Virus record (IMG/VR): IMGVR_UViG_3300034117_000593
Coordinates: 1 to 20,260 of that record
Strand: one strand, 5' to 3'
DNA: 20,260 nt
DNA from: a virus
The notes under the pieces are model-generated. The model did not search any database. It was not told where the DNA came from and saw only the letters and a list, made by a program, of their open reading frames with translations. A program made the translations under genes and the position numbers. This document shows, in pieces, positions 14,390-20,260 of this stretch. Numbering within the stretch: position 1 is the stretch's first letter; every line of letters starts with the position of its first letter.

Positions 14390-15262
14390 ATGAGTAGTAT
14401 CGGAGGAAAAAAGAGAGAAAACACAGGAAGTGGTGATTCAGTAAGAAAAGTTGGATTATTTGAAGCAAATGTAATTGCTATCAATCCAACAATAGAAGAG
14501 TATAAAGATAAGCTTGGTATTGAGCTTAAAGAAGATAGCAAAGCTGCTGAGTATTTAGGTGATACTAAAGATGGTAATACCTATTTACGTGTTGACGTAT
14601 GGTTACAGAAGGTTAATTCTGATGACAAATTCAAAACATCATTCTTCTTAGAAGATAAAGAAAGAGAGAATAAAGATGGAACGAAGAAACAATATATCAA
14701 TTCTGTTGGTATGTGTTCTTGGGCTGCAGATGAAAATGATCTTGCTGAATGGTTTACCAAAGGAAGAGATTTCAGAGTGGCATATACAGGTGAAGAAGAT
14801 CTTTACAATTTCATGCGTACATGGTTGGCTGATCTTGACTATCGTGATTCAGAAACTGTTCTACAATTAGAATGGAAGAAGTTAATGCGTGGTAATGTAA
14901 AAGATCTTAAAGACCAAATCGGTGGTGAATGGGCTAAATCTGTTGTATCTCTTGCAACTGTAATAGTTAAAGAGAGAGATGGAGAGTCTAAAGAATACCA
15001 AGGTATTTACAACAAAGCATTCTTAGGTGGATATACACTAAAACAATTCAGACTTGTTGATTATGGAAACAAGAAAGTACAAGATGCTCTTAAGGCTAAG
15101 AAACCTAAAGAGTTGAAAGCTCATGAAAAGTTTGTTGTAAATGTTATAGGTGAATATGGCTGTAAAGACTATTATATATTGAAAGACCTTCAAGATTATA
15201 ATGCAGATGATAACTTAGTTGCCTCTGATGCATATATATCTGATGATGGTGATGATTATTAA
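14390..15262 (+). CDS. Putative single-stranded DNA-binding protein
   Basis: Protein of 290 residues. Central parts have alternating strands of an OB-fold (KVGLFEANVIAINP, NTYLRVDVWLQKV, FKTSFFLEDKE, QYINSVGMCSWA), and the middle WAADENDLAEWF ... EDLYNFMRTWLADL resembles SSB-like proteins of crAss-like phages. The last 12 residues are an acidic tail ending DDGDDY, comparable to the acidic C-termini of T7 gp2.5 and T4 gp32, which bind partner proteins; as in gp2.5 the last residue is aromatic. It follows the Sak4-like gene after a 16-base gap and is followed by a terminator. No zinc motif is seen. The fold is inferred, not computed. Confidence 0.72.
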   Translation: MSSIGGKKRENTGSGDSVRKVGLFEANVIAINPTIEEYKDKLGIELKEDSKAAEYLGDTKDGNTYLRVDVWLQKVNSDDKFKTSFFLEDKERENKDGTKKQYINSVGMCSWAADENDLAEWFTKGRDFRVAYTGEEDLYNFMRTWLADLDYRDSETVLQLEWKKLMRGNVKDLKDQIGGEWAKSVVSLATVIVKERDGESKEYQGIYNKAFLGGYTLKQFRLVDYGNKKVQDALKAKKPKELKAHEKFVVNVIGEYGCKDYYILKDLQDYNADDNLVASDAYISDDGDDY

Positions 15263-15284
15263 TTGAGTTAATTGTTGATAAGAG

Positions 15285-15312
15285 GCCTCATCAGAAATGG
15301 TGAGGCTTTTTT
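15285..15312 (+). terminator. Rho-independent terminator after the SSB-like gene
   Basis: GCCTCATC (15285-15292) pairs with GGTGAGGC (15299-15306), eight pairs including one T-G, around a 6-base loop, and six T residues follow at once (15307-15312). It is the only G+C-rich stem-loop with a T-tract that I found. It ends the Sak4-SSB transcript, 22 bases after the SSB stop and 12 bases before the primase start. Confidence 0.85.
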
Positions 15313-15323
15313 ATTTTAAAGCT

Positions 15324-16325
15324 ATGATACAAGGGAAAAAAAGAGTAAACTTAACAACTGATAGCATACTAGACAAAATATCTGAATATGATATTTATAA
15401 ATTCTACATGCCACATCAGAATTGGAAAATAAATGATGTTACTTATTCTCCCTTTAGAAACGAAAAGAATCCATCATTCATTATAGGATATAGAGGAGGA
15501 GCATTAAGATTTGTTGATTTTGGAGATTCCAGCAGAAAAGGTGGATGCTTTGATTTTGTAATGATGCTATTCAATATACCATTGCGTGAAGCATTGATGA
15601 TGATTGATAGAGATTTTGACCTAGGGATTATCAGTGGTTCCTCTACAAAACAATACGAGAGGATTGTTTCTGATTATGCACAACCAACAGCTACATCTAA
15701 ACGTGAATATTTCATTCAAGTGAAGACAAGAAAGTTCACACACGAAGAATTAGCATATTGGAATGCATATTATCAGGACATAGATGATCTTAGAGCTAAT
15801 AATGTATATTCAATAGACACTGTATATCTAAACAAACAGAAGTTTCCTATAAAAGACTCTGAGCTTAGATTTGGTTATCTATATGAAGGACATTGGAAGA
15901 TCTATAGACCATTTGCTGATAAGAAAAATAAGTGGATGCCTAATAATGTACCTATTACCATGATGGATGGACTAGATGACATCAGAGATTGTGATGTAGC
16001 ATTCATCAATAAGAGTAAGAAGGATTATATGGTGATGAAAAAAGTATTTCCGTGTTGCTGTGCAGTTCAGAATGAAGGTATGGGATGTTTCTCTGAAGAG
16101 AACGTTGATTATATCAAGGAAAATTCTGAAAGACAAATCTTAAGTTTCGATAGTGATGAGACTGGTGTAAAGAATTCTCAACTCATAACTGATAAGTTTG
16201 GGTTTGAGTATTGTAATGTACCTAGAATCTATCTAGATGAAGGAATTAAAGATTGGGCTGATCTAGCACGCATACATGGACTAAAAACAATTGAAAAATA
16301 TTTAACACAAAAAGAATTAATATGA
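15324..16325 (+). CDS. DnaG-like primase with Toprim domain
   Basis: Protein of 333 residues. I use ATG 15324, because the in-frame ATG at 15297 lies inside the terminator loop and would add an improbable MVRLFYFKA. The N-terminal part keeps the zinc-finger-domain frame (SPFRNEKNPSF at 42-52; FGDSSRKGGCFDFVMM at 66-81) but of the usual four metal ligands only Cys75 remains. The Toprim domain shows D276-S-D278-E-T-G281, while the first Toprim motif reads N229-K-S-K-K-D234 without the usual Glu, a pattern also met in phage primases. It would make primers for the DnaB/PolB fork. It overlaps the next gene by ATGA. Confidence 0.85.
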   Translation: MIQGKKRVNLTTDSILDKISEYDIYKFYMPHQNWKINDVTYSPFRNEKNPSFIIGYRGGALRFVDFGDSSRKGGCFDFVMMLFNIPLREALMMIDRDFDLGIISGSSTKQYERIVSDYAQPTATSKREYFIQVKTRKFTHEELAYWNAYYQDIDDLRANNVYSIDTVYLNKQKFPIKDSELRFGYLYEGHWKIYRPFADKKNKWMPNNVPITMMDGLDDIRDCDVAFINKSKKDYMVMKKVFPCCCAVQNEGMGCFSEENVDYIKENSERQILSFDSDETGVKNSQLITDKFGFEYCNVPRIYLDEGIKDWADLARIHGLKTIEKYLTQKELI

Positions 16326-16474
16326 GAGTAAGGAACCCATCTAATATTCAAATGAATAATGGTCAATTAACTGATAAGTACGGAAGAACTTTTAGTATAG
16401 ACTGGGAAGAGTTTGATAAAATTAGAAAGAAAAAAGAAACAACAGTTATTAATTCAACAAAATTAAACAAGTAA
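16322..16474 (+). CDS. 50-residue hypothetical protein
   Basis: Starts in an ATGA overlap with the primase stop and ends five bases before the next ATG. The sequence MRVRNPSNIQMNNGQLTDKY, then GRTFSIDWEEFDKIRKKK, has a short YGRTFSIDWEEFDKI core that looks like a folded strand-helix and a basic tail. No family is recognised. Position between primase and UDG suggests the same transcript. Confidence 0.6.
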   Translation: MRVRNPSNIQMNNGQLTDKYGRTFSIDWEEFDKIRKKKETTVINSTKLNK

Positions 16475-16478
16475 AATT

Positions 16479-16658
16479 ATGGAAGACAAATTTGCAGTGA
16501 TGGTAGAAGGTAAATCTACACCATCAAAATTACATGACAGCTTTGAACAAGCTAAAGATGAAGCAACTAGACTTGCTAGATTAGAAAGAAAAGATGTGTA
16601 TGTATTAAAAGTTGTAGCTAAAGCAGAAATATCAGACGTTAAAGTAACAGTATATTAA
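16479..16658 (+). CDS. Small conserved protein of unknown function
   Basis: Protein of 59 residues, start in an AAAATTATG context. Layout: strand (KFAVMVEGK), helix (SFEQAKDEATRLARLER), strand (DVYVLKVVAKAEI), strand (VKVTVY). The HxSFExAxxEAxRLA helix followed by xxYVLK is a pattern I recognise from small conserved phage and bacterial proteins without known role. It is joined to the UDG homologue after one base (TAATATG). Confidence 0.65.
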   Translation: MEDKFAVMVEGKSTPSKLHDSFEQAKDEATRLARLERKDVYVLKVVAKAEISDVKVTVY

Positions 16659-16659
16659 T

Positions 16660-17379
16660 ATGAATTGGGATAATTTTAAACATCAGTTTCATCCATCTTG
16701 GCATGCTAAGATGAAACCATTCATCGAGAGTGAAGAATGTGATAAGATTTATGCATTCCTGAAAGCAGAAGCAAAGAGAGGTAAGAAGATTGCTCCTATT
16801 TCTATGCATGTATGGAGATGCTTTAAAGAAACATCACTTGATGATCTTAAAGTGGTAATGGTTGGTATGTGTCCATATCACACATTCAAGAATGATGTTC
16901 CAGTAGCAGATGGATTACTAATGGGTTGCTCTGTTACAGAACAAGTACAACCTTCATTAGCTCAATTCTATGGAGCTATGGAGAGAGAATTCTACGATGG
17001 GTTAAACTTGCATATTATAGAGAATCCAGATGTTAGCTTCTTAGCTAATCAGGGAGTTTTAATGTTTAATGCGGCATTAACAACAGAGATGAACAAAGCA
17101 GGATCTCATATGGAAATATGGGAACCACTTGTAAAATATCTCTTTGAGGAAATTATAAACCACTTAGGTGTTCCTATAATATTCTTAGGAAAGGACGCAG
17201 CTAGATACAAAAAATACACAGGTATATTTACACATGTGTTTGAAGTGAGTCATCCAGCTAGTGCTTCCTATAAATCAATAGAATGGGATACAGAAGGTGT
17301 GTTTGCAAAAGTGAATAGATTATTAGAAGAAAACAATGGGTTTAGTGTTCAATGGTTGGATGTTGATTTGCCTTTTTAG
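16660..17379 (+). CDS. Uracil-DNA glycosylase homologue with altered catalytic motif
   Basis: Protein of 239 residues, family-1 UDG by layout. The water-activating loop reads G69-M-C71-P-Y-H74 where UDGs have G-Q-D-P-Y-H, so the catalytic Asp is Cys. The uracil-recognition Asn is kept (VLMFN137AALT), and the intercalation loop reads S197-H-P-A-S-A-S in place of HPSPLS. QPSLAQFYGAM (97-107) and the LGKDAARY strand end also fit. The last residues are DVDLPF, the tip of bacterial SSB tails. UDGs are known from crAss-like replication modules. It may be weakly active, act on another base, or serve as a structural replisome part, as poxvirus D4 does in addition to its enzyme role. Confidence 0.88.
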   Translation: MNWDNFKHQFHPSWHAKMKPFIESEECDKIYAFLKAEAKRGKKIAPISMHVWRCFKETSLDDLKVVMVGMCPYHTFKNDVPVADGLLMGCSVTEQVQPSLAQFYGAMEREFYDGLNLHIIENPDVSFLANQGVLMFNAALTTEMNKAGSHMEIWEPLVKYLFEEIINHLGVPIIFLGKDAARYKKYTGIFTHVFEVSHPASASYKSIEWDTEGVFAKVNRLLEENNGFSVQWLDVDLPF

Positions 17380-17403
17380 AATGGTAAAATATATGTTAAA
17401 ATA

Positions 17404-17435
17404 TTTGTTATTTTAAATTATTTTAAATATATTTG
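17404..17435 (+). promoter_or_regulatory. Promoter of the HNH gene, consensus Bacteroidota type
   Basis: TTTG (17404-17407), 20 bases, TATATTTG (17428-17435): both elements match the consensus fully, the best site in the window. The ATG at 17457 follows 21 bases later. It lies in the 77-base gap after the UDG gene. Confidence 0.7.
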
Positions 17436-17456
17436 CATGAATTTAAAATTAAAATT

Positions 17457-17972
17457 ATGAAAGAGTGTAAAATTTGTAAAGTAACAAAATCGTTTGATGA
17501 GTATTATAAACATCCAAAAACTAAAGATGGCTTATTGAATAAATGTAAGGATTGCTCTAAAAAACTTTCAGACAATAGGTATAAAAAACTGATATTAGAT
17601 CCAGAGTTTCACGAAAAAGAAAAAGCTCGAAGAAGAGTTAAAGAAAAAAAAGTGATAATTCCTAAATCTAAACATCAAGTTTATTTAGACTATAAGGAAA
17701 AGTTTCCTGAAAAGTATAAAATAGCAATGATGATGAAACATCATCCAAAAAAATCTACACATCATTTACATCATTGGTCATATAATGAAATACATTTTGA
17801 TGACTGTATTGAATTAACTTCTCAAGATCATAAAACTGCACATAAGTTTATAATTTATGATCAAGAAAGATATATGTATAGACGTATAGATACAATGGAA
17901 CTGTTAGATACTAGAGAAGAACATGAAGAATACATTAAACAAAAATTAAAAAATAGGGACCTGCCCTTTTAA
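17457..17972 (+). CDS. HNH-type endonuclease, probable homing enzyme
   Basis: Protein of 171 residues. I use ATG 17457 in an AAAATTATG context; a TTG at 17433 would begin inside the promoter. N-terminal zinc ribbon: C4-x2-C7 and C30-x2-C33 in the familiar CKICKVTKSFDEYYK ... DGLLNKCKDC arrangement. After a basic helix (EKEKARRRVKEKK), the nuclease core has H102-H-L-H105-H-W and D-D-C-I-E-L-T-S-Q-D-H125-x3-H129, an HNH-like layout, although the central Asn is not clear. The gene is AT-rich, has its own promoter and sits behind the UDG gene, as a third homing enzyme here. It ends RDLPF, like the UDG homologue. Confidence 0.78.
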   Translation: MKECKICKVTKSFDEYYKHPKTKDGLLNKCKDCSKKLSDNRYKKLILDPEFHEKEKARRRVKEKKVIIPKSKHQVYLDYKEKFPEKYKIAMMMKHHPKKSTHHLHHWSYNEIHFDDCIELTSQDHKTAHKFIIYDQERYMYRRIDTMELLDTREEHEEYIKQKLKNRDLPF

Positions 17973-17983
17973 AATTAGAAATT

Positions 17984-18208
17984 ATGATAAGTTTAGAAAT
18001 TAAAATCAAAGAAATACCGAAAACCTGCAATGAATGTAAATTTTTACAAGTGAATGAATATAGATGTCACAACGAAAGAGGTTATGAATCTTCTTGTTTG
18101 TTAGGATATATGTCTGGAAAAGACATGAGAGATGTAAATTTTAGATCTGAACGTTTTAAAAATGAACGATTTTCAGGATGCAGAATAGAAGATAACATAT
18201 TACCTTAA
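17984..18208 (+). CDS. Small cysteine-rich hypothetical protein
   Basis: Protein of 74 residues, with Cys15, Cys18, Cys28 and Cys38 and a further Cys67. The PKTCNECKFLQ ... YRCHNERGYESSCLLGYM pattern (CxxC plus C-x9-C) suggests a zinc-binding knuckle; similar short proteins are common in phages and have no known role. The start lies in TAAAATTAGAAATTATG after the HNH gene, so it may be transcribed from the HNH promoter. Confidence 0.65.
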   Translation: MISLEIKIKEIPKTCNECKFLQVNEYRCHNERGYESSCLLGYMSGKDMRDVNFRSERFKNERFSGCRIEDNILP

Positions 18209-18219
18209 AATTAGAAAAC

Positions 18220-18546
18220 ATGGAAAATCAATTAATTGAAATTCAAGATTTACAAGTAGGTGATGAGATAATGATATCTTGTCAGTCATTCTTTAAGTAT
18301 TTAAAGGTGTTAACACCACCTGCATTAAGTAAAACCAAAGTACATTGGCATACAAAAAAACCAATGTATGGAAATGTTAGATGTACTACCAAGCGAGATG
18401 TTGTAACAAACACTTATACGTGGAATGGAAATTCATATACTAGAGCACAAAAAGTTTGGGGAGTATCATCAGAGGATCACAATATGAGAATCTCACAAGA
18501 TCTTAACAATAGACAAATTTGGTTAGTAAAAAGAGAAACAATTTAA
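18220..18546 (+). CDS. Conserved hypothetical protein
   Basis: Protein of 108 residues. The opening IEIQDLQVGDEIMISCQSFFKYLKVL resembles the start of small beta-rich folds (LxVGDxI, also seen in Hint-type folds), but no Hint catalytic residues are present and the protein is too short. The rest alternates strands and basic loops (VRCTTKRDVVTNTYTW, RQIWLVKRE). It starts 11 bases after the previous gene and ends 10 bases before the rIIA-like gene. Confidence 0.65.
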   Translation: MENQLIEIQDLQVGDEIMISCQSFFKYLKVLTPPALSKTKVHWHTKKPMYGNVRCTTKRDVVTNTYTWNGNSYTRAQKVWGVSSEDHNMRISQDLNNRQIWLVKRETI

Positions 18547-18556
18547 AACTAGAAAG

Positions 18557-20260
18557 ATGATTTTAGAAAAACAGAAAGAAGCAAATGTCCTAATTGATGG
18601 ACAATCACAAGAATCAATTGGAATGTCACTAGACTTAGATTCTGCACAGATATTGATGCAGATGTTAAGTAAGAATCTGTATTCAGATGATATAGGCTCT
18701 ACTATTAGAGAGTGTGCAAGTAATGCTCTGGATAGTCATAGAAGAGCTGGAGTGAAAGATCCAATTATTGTTGCGTTTAAAGAAAGTAATAGCCACAACT
18801 ATGAATTCTCTGTAGAGGATTTTGGTATTGGTCTAGATGCTGATGATGTGAAGAACATTATCAGTAAGTATGGTAAATCTACTAAGCGTGAGTCCACTAC
18901 AGAATTAGGTATGATGGGTCTTGGTTTCAAGGCACCTCTTGCATATAGTTCTAGTTTCTACTTCGTATGTAGAAAAGATGGAATAGAGCGTAAGTATATG
19001 ATGTATGAAGGAGAAGATGTAAATACTATCGATCTTCTTCATGAAACTCCTACAACAGAGAGAAACGGTGTTAAGGTGATTGTACCAGTTAAGTATCAGG
19101 ATCAGTATCAGTTTAGACAAAAGATCAAAGAACAGCTTTGTTATTTCGAAGATGTATATTTTGATGTTCCATCTGACAGTAGTATCCATAATGAGTTTGT
19201 CATCTCTAGACATCCTGATTTTCAGTTCTCTGAATTATCTCAAGCAAATCATTTACACATATGTTTAGACAATGTATACTATCCATTAGACTTTGATAAA
19301 ATAGGTGTAACTAGAATAAGCTTTCCTATTGCTCTTAGATTTTCTCTAACAGATGGAATCTATCCAACACCAAACAGAGAGTCTATTAGATATACACAAG
19401 AAGCAAAAGAGATTATTAAATCTAAACTTGCAGACGTTGCTGATTATTTTATAAATAAGTACAACGAAAGTGTAGAGAGTGGATGTGATATTAAGTCTAT
19501 GATTAATCACTTAGAGAAATCAGGAAAGTATATCGATTTCAATGGTTCATCTATTAGAATTGATGATCTTTCAGAATATGCAACTGTTCAAGTTAAAACT
19601 CCACAATTGGAAGGACTTTCTCTTATTGATTTTGCAGCACTATATTCTTCTAATAAAAAGAATTATCTATTAGAAGACTTCTCTGTTAAGTTCTATTTGC
19701 ACAATAAGAGAATGATGGATGCTACAAAAGGATATAACTGGTATTGGAAACCTCAAACTGTAGCTGCTAATGATGCAAAGGTTTACATCTATGAAGATAA
19801 AGTGCCAGGAATCAAGAAAGACTATTTGAGAAGTGTGTATGGTTATGAGAAAGTGTTTCTTGTAAAACCAAGCAAACCTATGACATTAGGAATTCCTGCT
19901 AAATTTGACATCAGAACATATTATCACCTATTAGACTTGAAGAAATATCCTAAGAATCAATGGAGAGATGTTATTAAAGAATATCAATCTATTATAGGTA
20001 TGATATCTGCATCTTTCATAAATCTAGATGAATTAGAGGTGCCACAAGCATTTATTGATTCTAGAAAGAAAGTGAAAGCAATTGTAAGTGGTACTGGTCA
20101 AAAATCATCAAGAGGTCCTAAACTTAAAGGAGAGGTGATTGGTAAACGTGCTGAAGAACTTATGAAATGGAGTGATGGTAGAAACTGTAAATTCGTTCCT
20201 ATTACTTATAAGTTAGAAGAGATGCATACTCACAAGATGTTCAGAGTGTATGCTCACCAT
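18557..20260 (+). CDS. rIIA-like GHKL ATPase, 3' end outside the window
   Basis: Open frame of 568 codons without a stop up to the window edge, hence partial. The N-terminal domain has the GHKL (Hsp90/MutL/gyrase) motifs: N-box I-R-E52-C-A-S-N56-A-L-D59, G1 E-D88-F-G-I-G, G2 E-L-G-M-M-G-L-G-F-K-A-P (116-127), and a G3-like G-V-K-V-I-V-P-V (171-178). In T4 rIIA, as I know it, the corresponding motifs are ELITNMIDAH, DFGPGM and GGFGLGSKSPF, so the match is to rIIA more than to Hsp90. T4 rIIA, with rIIB, protects against prophage-coded exclusion and affects lysis timing. A partner rIIB gene may follow outside the window. Confidence 0.85.
   Translation, partial: MILEKQKEANVLIDGQSQESIGMSLDLDSAQILMQMLSKNLYSDDIGSTIRECASNALDSHRRAGVKDPIIVAFKESNSHNYEFSVEDFGIGLDADDVKNIISKYGKSTKRESTTELGMMGLGFKAPLAYSSSFYFVCRKDGIERKYMMYEGEDVNTIDLLHETPTTERNGVKVIVPVKYQDQYQFRQKIKEQLCYFEDVYFDVPSDSSIHNEFVISRHPDFQFSELSQANHLHICLDNVYYPLDFDKIGVTRISFPIALRFSLTDGIYPTPNRESIRYTQEAKEIIKSKLADVADYFINKYNESVESGCDIKSMINHLEKSGKYIDFNGSSIRIDDLSEYATVQVKTPQLEGLSLIDFAALYSSNKKNYLLEDFSVKFYLHNKRMMDATKGYNWYWKPQTVAANDAKVYIYEDKVPGIKKDYLRSVYGYEKVFLVKPSKPMTLGIPAKFDIRTYYHLLDLKKYPKNQWRDVIKEYQSIIGMISASFINLDELEVPQAFIDSRKKVKAIVSGTGQKSSRGPKLKGEVIGKRAEELMKWSDGRNCKFVPITYKLEEMHTHKMFRVYAHH

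Noticed and set aside
15297-15323. Primase start at ATG 15297
   Set aside because: That ATG lies in the loop of the terminator and the first codons would cover its 3' arm and T-tract; ATG 15324 follows directly after it.
17433-17456. HNH start at TTG 17433
   Set aside because: It lies within the TAnnTTTG element of the promoter; ATG 17457 has the standard AAAATTATG context.
18220-18546. Hint/intein domain suggested by LQVGDEI
   Set aside because: The protein is too short and lacks the catalytic Cys/Ser at the start and the C-terminal HN motif.
1-20260. Stop-codon reassignment, known in some crAss-like phages
   Set aside because: TAG (80, 1308, 2148, 17379), TGA and TAA all occur at gene ends directly followed by starts, and no gene needs readthrough.
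1-20260. tRNA genes, CRISPR arrays, insertion sequences, integrase or attachment sites
   Set aside because: No tRNA-like arms, regular repeats, transposase motifs or recombinase motifs were found on reading both strands.

Overview
The window looks like the early and DNA-replication region of a tailed phage that infects Bacteroidota, most likely a crAss-like phage (Crassvirales). Every gene I can support lies on the + strand. Genes are packed with ATGA or TAATG overlaps, the DNA is AT-rich, and start codons lack Shine-Dalgarno sequences and instead follow A/T-rich ...AATTATG or ...GATTATG contexts. Promoter-like sites fit the Bacteroidota pattern TTTG ... TAnnTTTG. The replication gene set (B-family polymerase, DnaB-like helicase, SF2 helicase, RecA-like ATPase, ssDNA-binding protein, DnaG-like primase, uracil-DNA glycosylase, rIIA-like GHKL ATPase) matches what is known from crAss-like phages. 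No virion, tRNA, integrase or lysis genes are visible, so the taxonomic call is inference.

Layout. 1-5495: a run of small, mostly unrecognised early genes, including a signal-peptide protein, a 23-residue membrane peptide and two tandem paralogue pairs (2393/2680 and 3275/3688). 5539-6025: a small membrane protein and a hypothetical gene. 6106-6855: a GIY-YIG homing endonuclease just before the polymerase. 6852-11639: PolB, small proteins (two with membrane segments), a putative winged-helix replication protein, the DnaB-like helicase and a small basic protein. 11772-12554: a LAGLIDADG homing endonuclease just before the SF2 helicase (12551-13633). 13702-15262: Sak4-like ATPase and SSB-like protein behind their own promoter, ending at a good intrinsic terminator (15285-15312). 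15324-17379: primase, two small genes and the UDG homologue. 17457-17972: an HNH endonuclease with its own promoter. 17984-18546: two small genes. 18557 to the window end: an rIIA-like ATPase, open at the right edge.

How the genes work together. PolB, DnaB-like helicase, primase and SSB would form a largely self-encoded replisome; the SF2 helicase and Sak4-like ATPase suit recombination-dependent replication. PolB ends in QLNLF, a textbook bacterial beta-clamp-binding peptide, so it probably borrows the host sliding clamp. The UDG homologue has Cys where the catalytic Asp of family-1 UDGs sits, and it ends in DLPF, the tip of bacterial SSB tails; both suggest a replisome-associated rather than a plain repair role. 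Three homing endonucleases of three families sit beside replication genes, each with its own promoter-like site, and at two of them the flanks hold what look like short duplicated ends of the neighbouring gene. Six candidate promoters share exactly 20 bp between their two elements.
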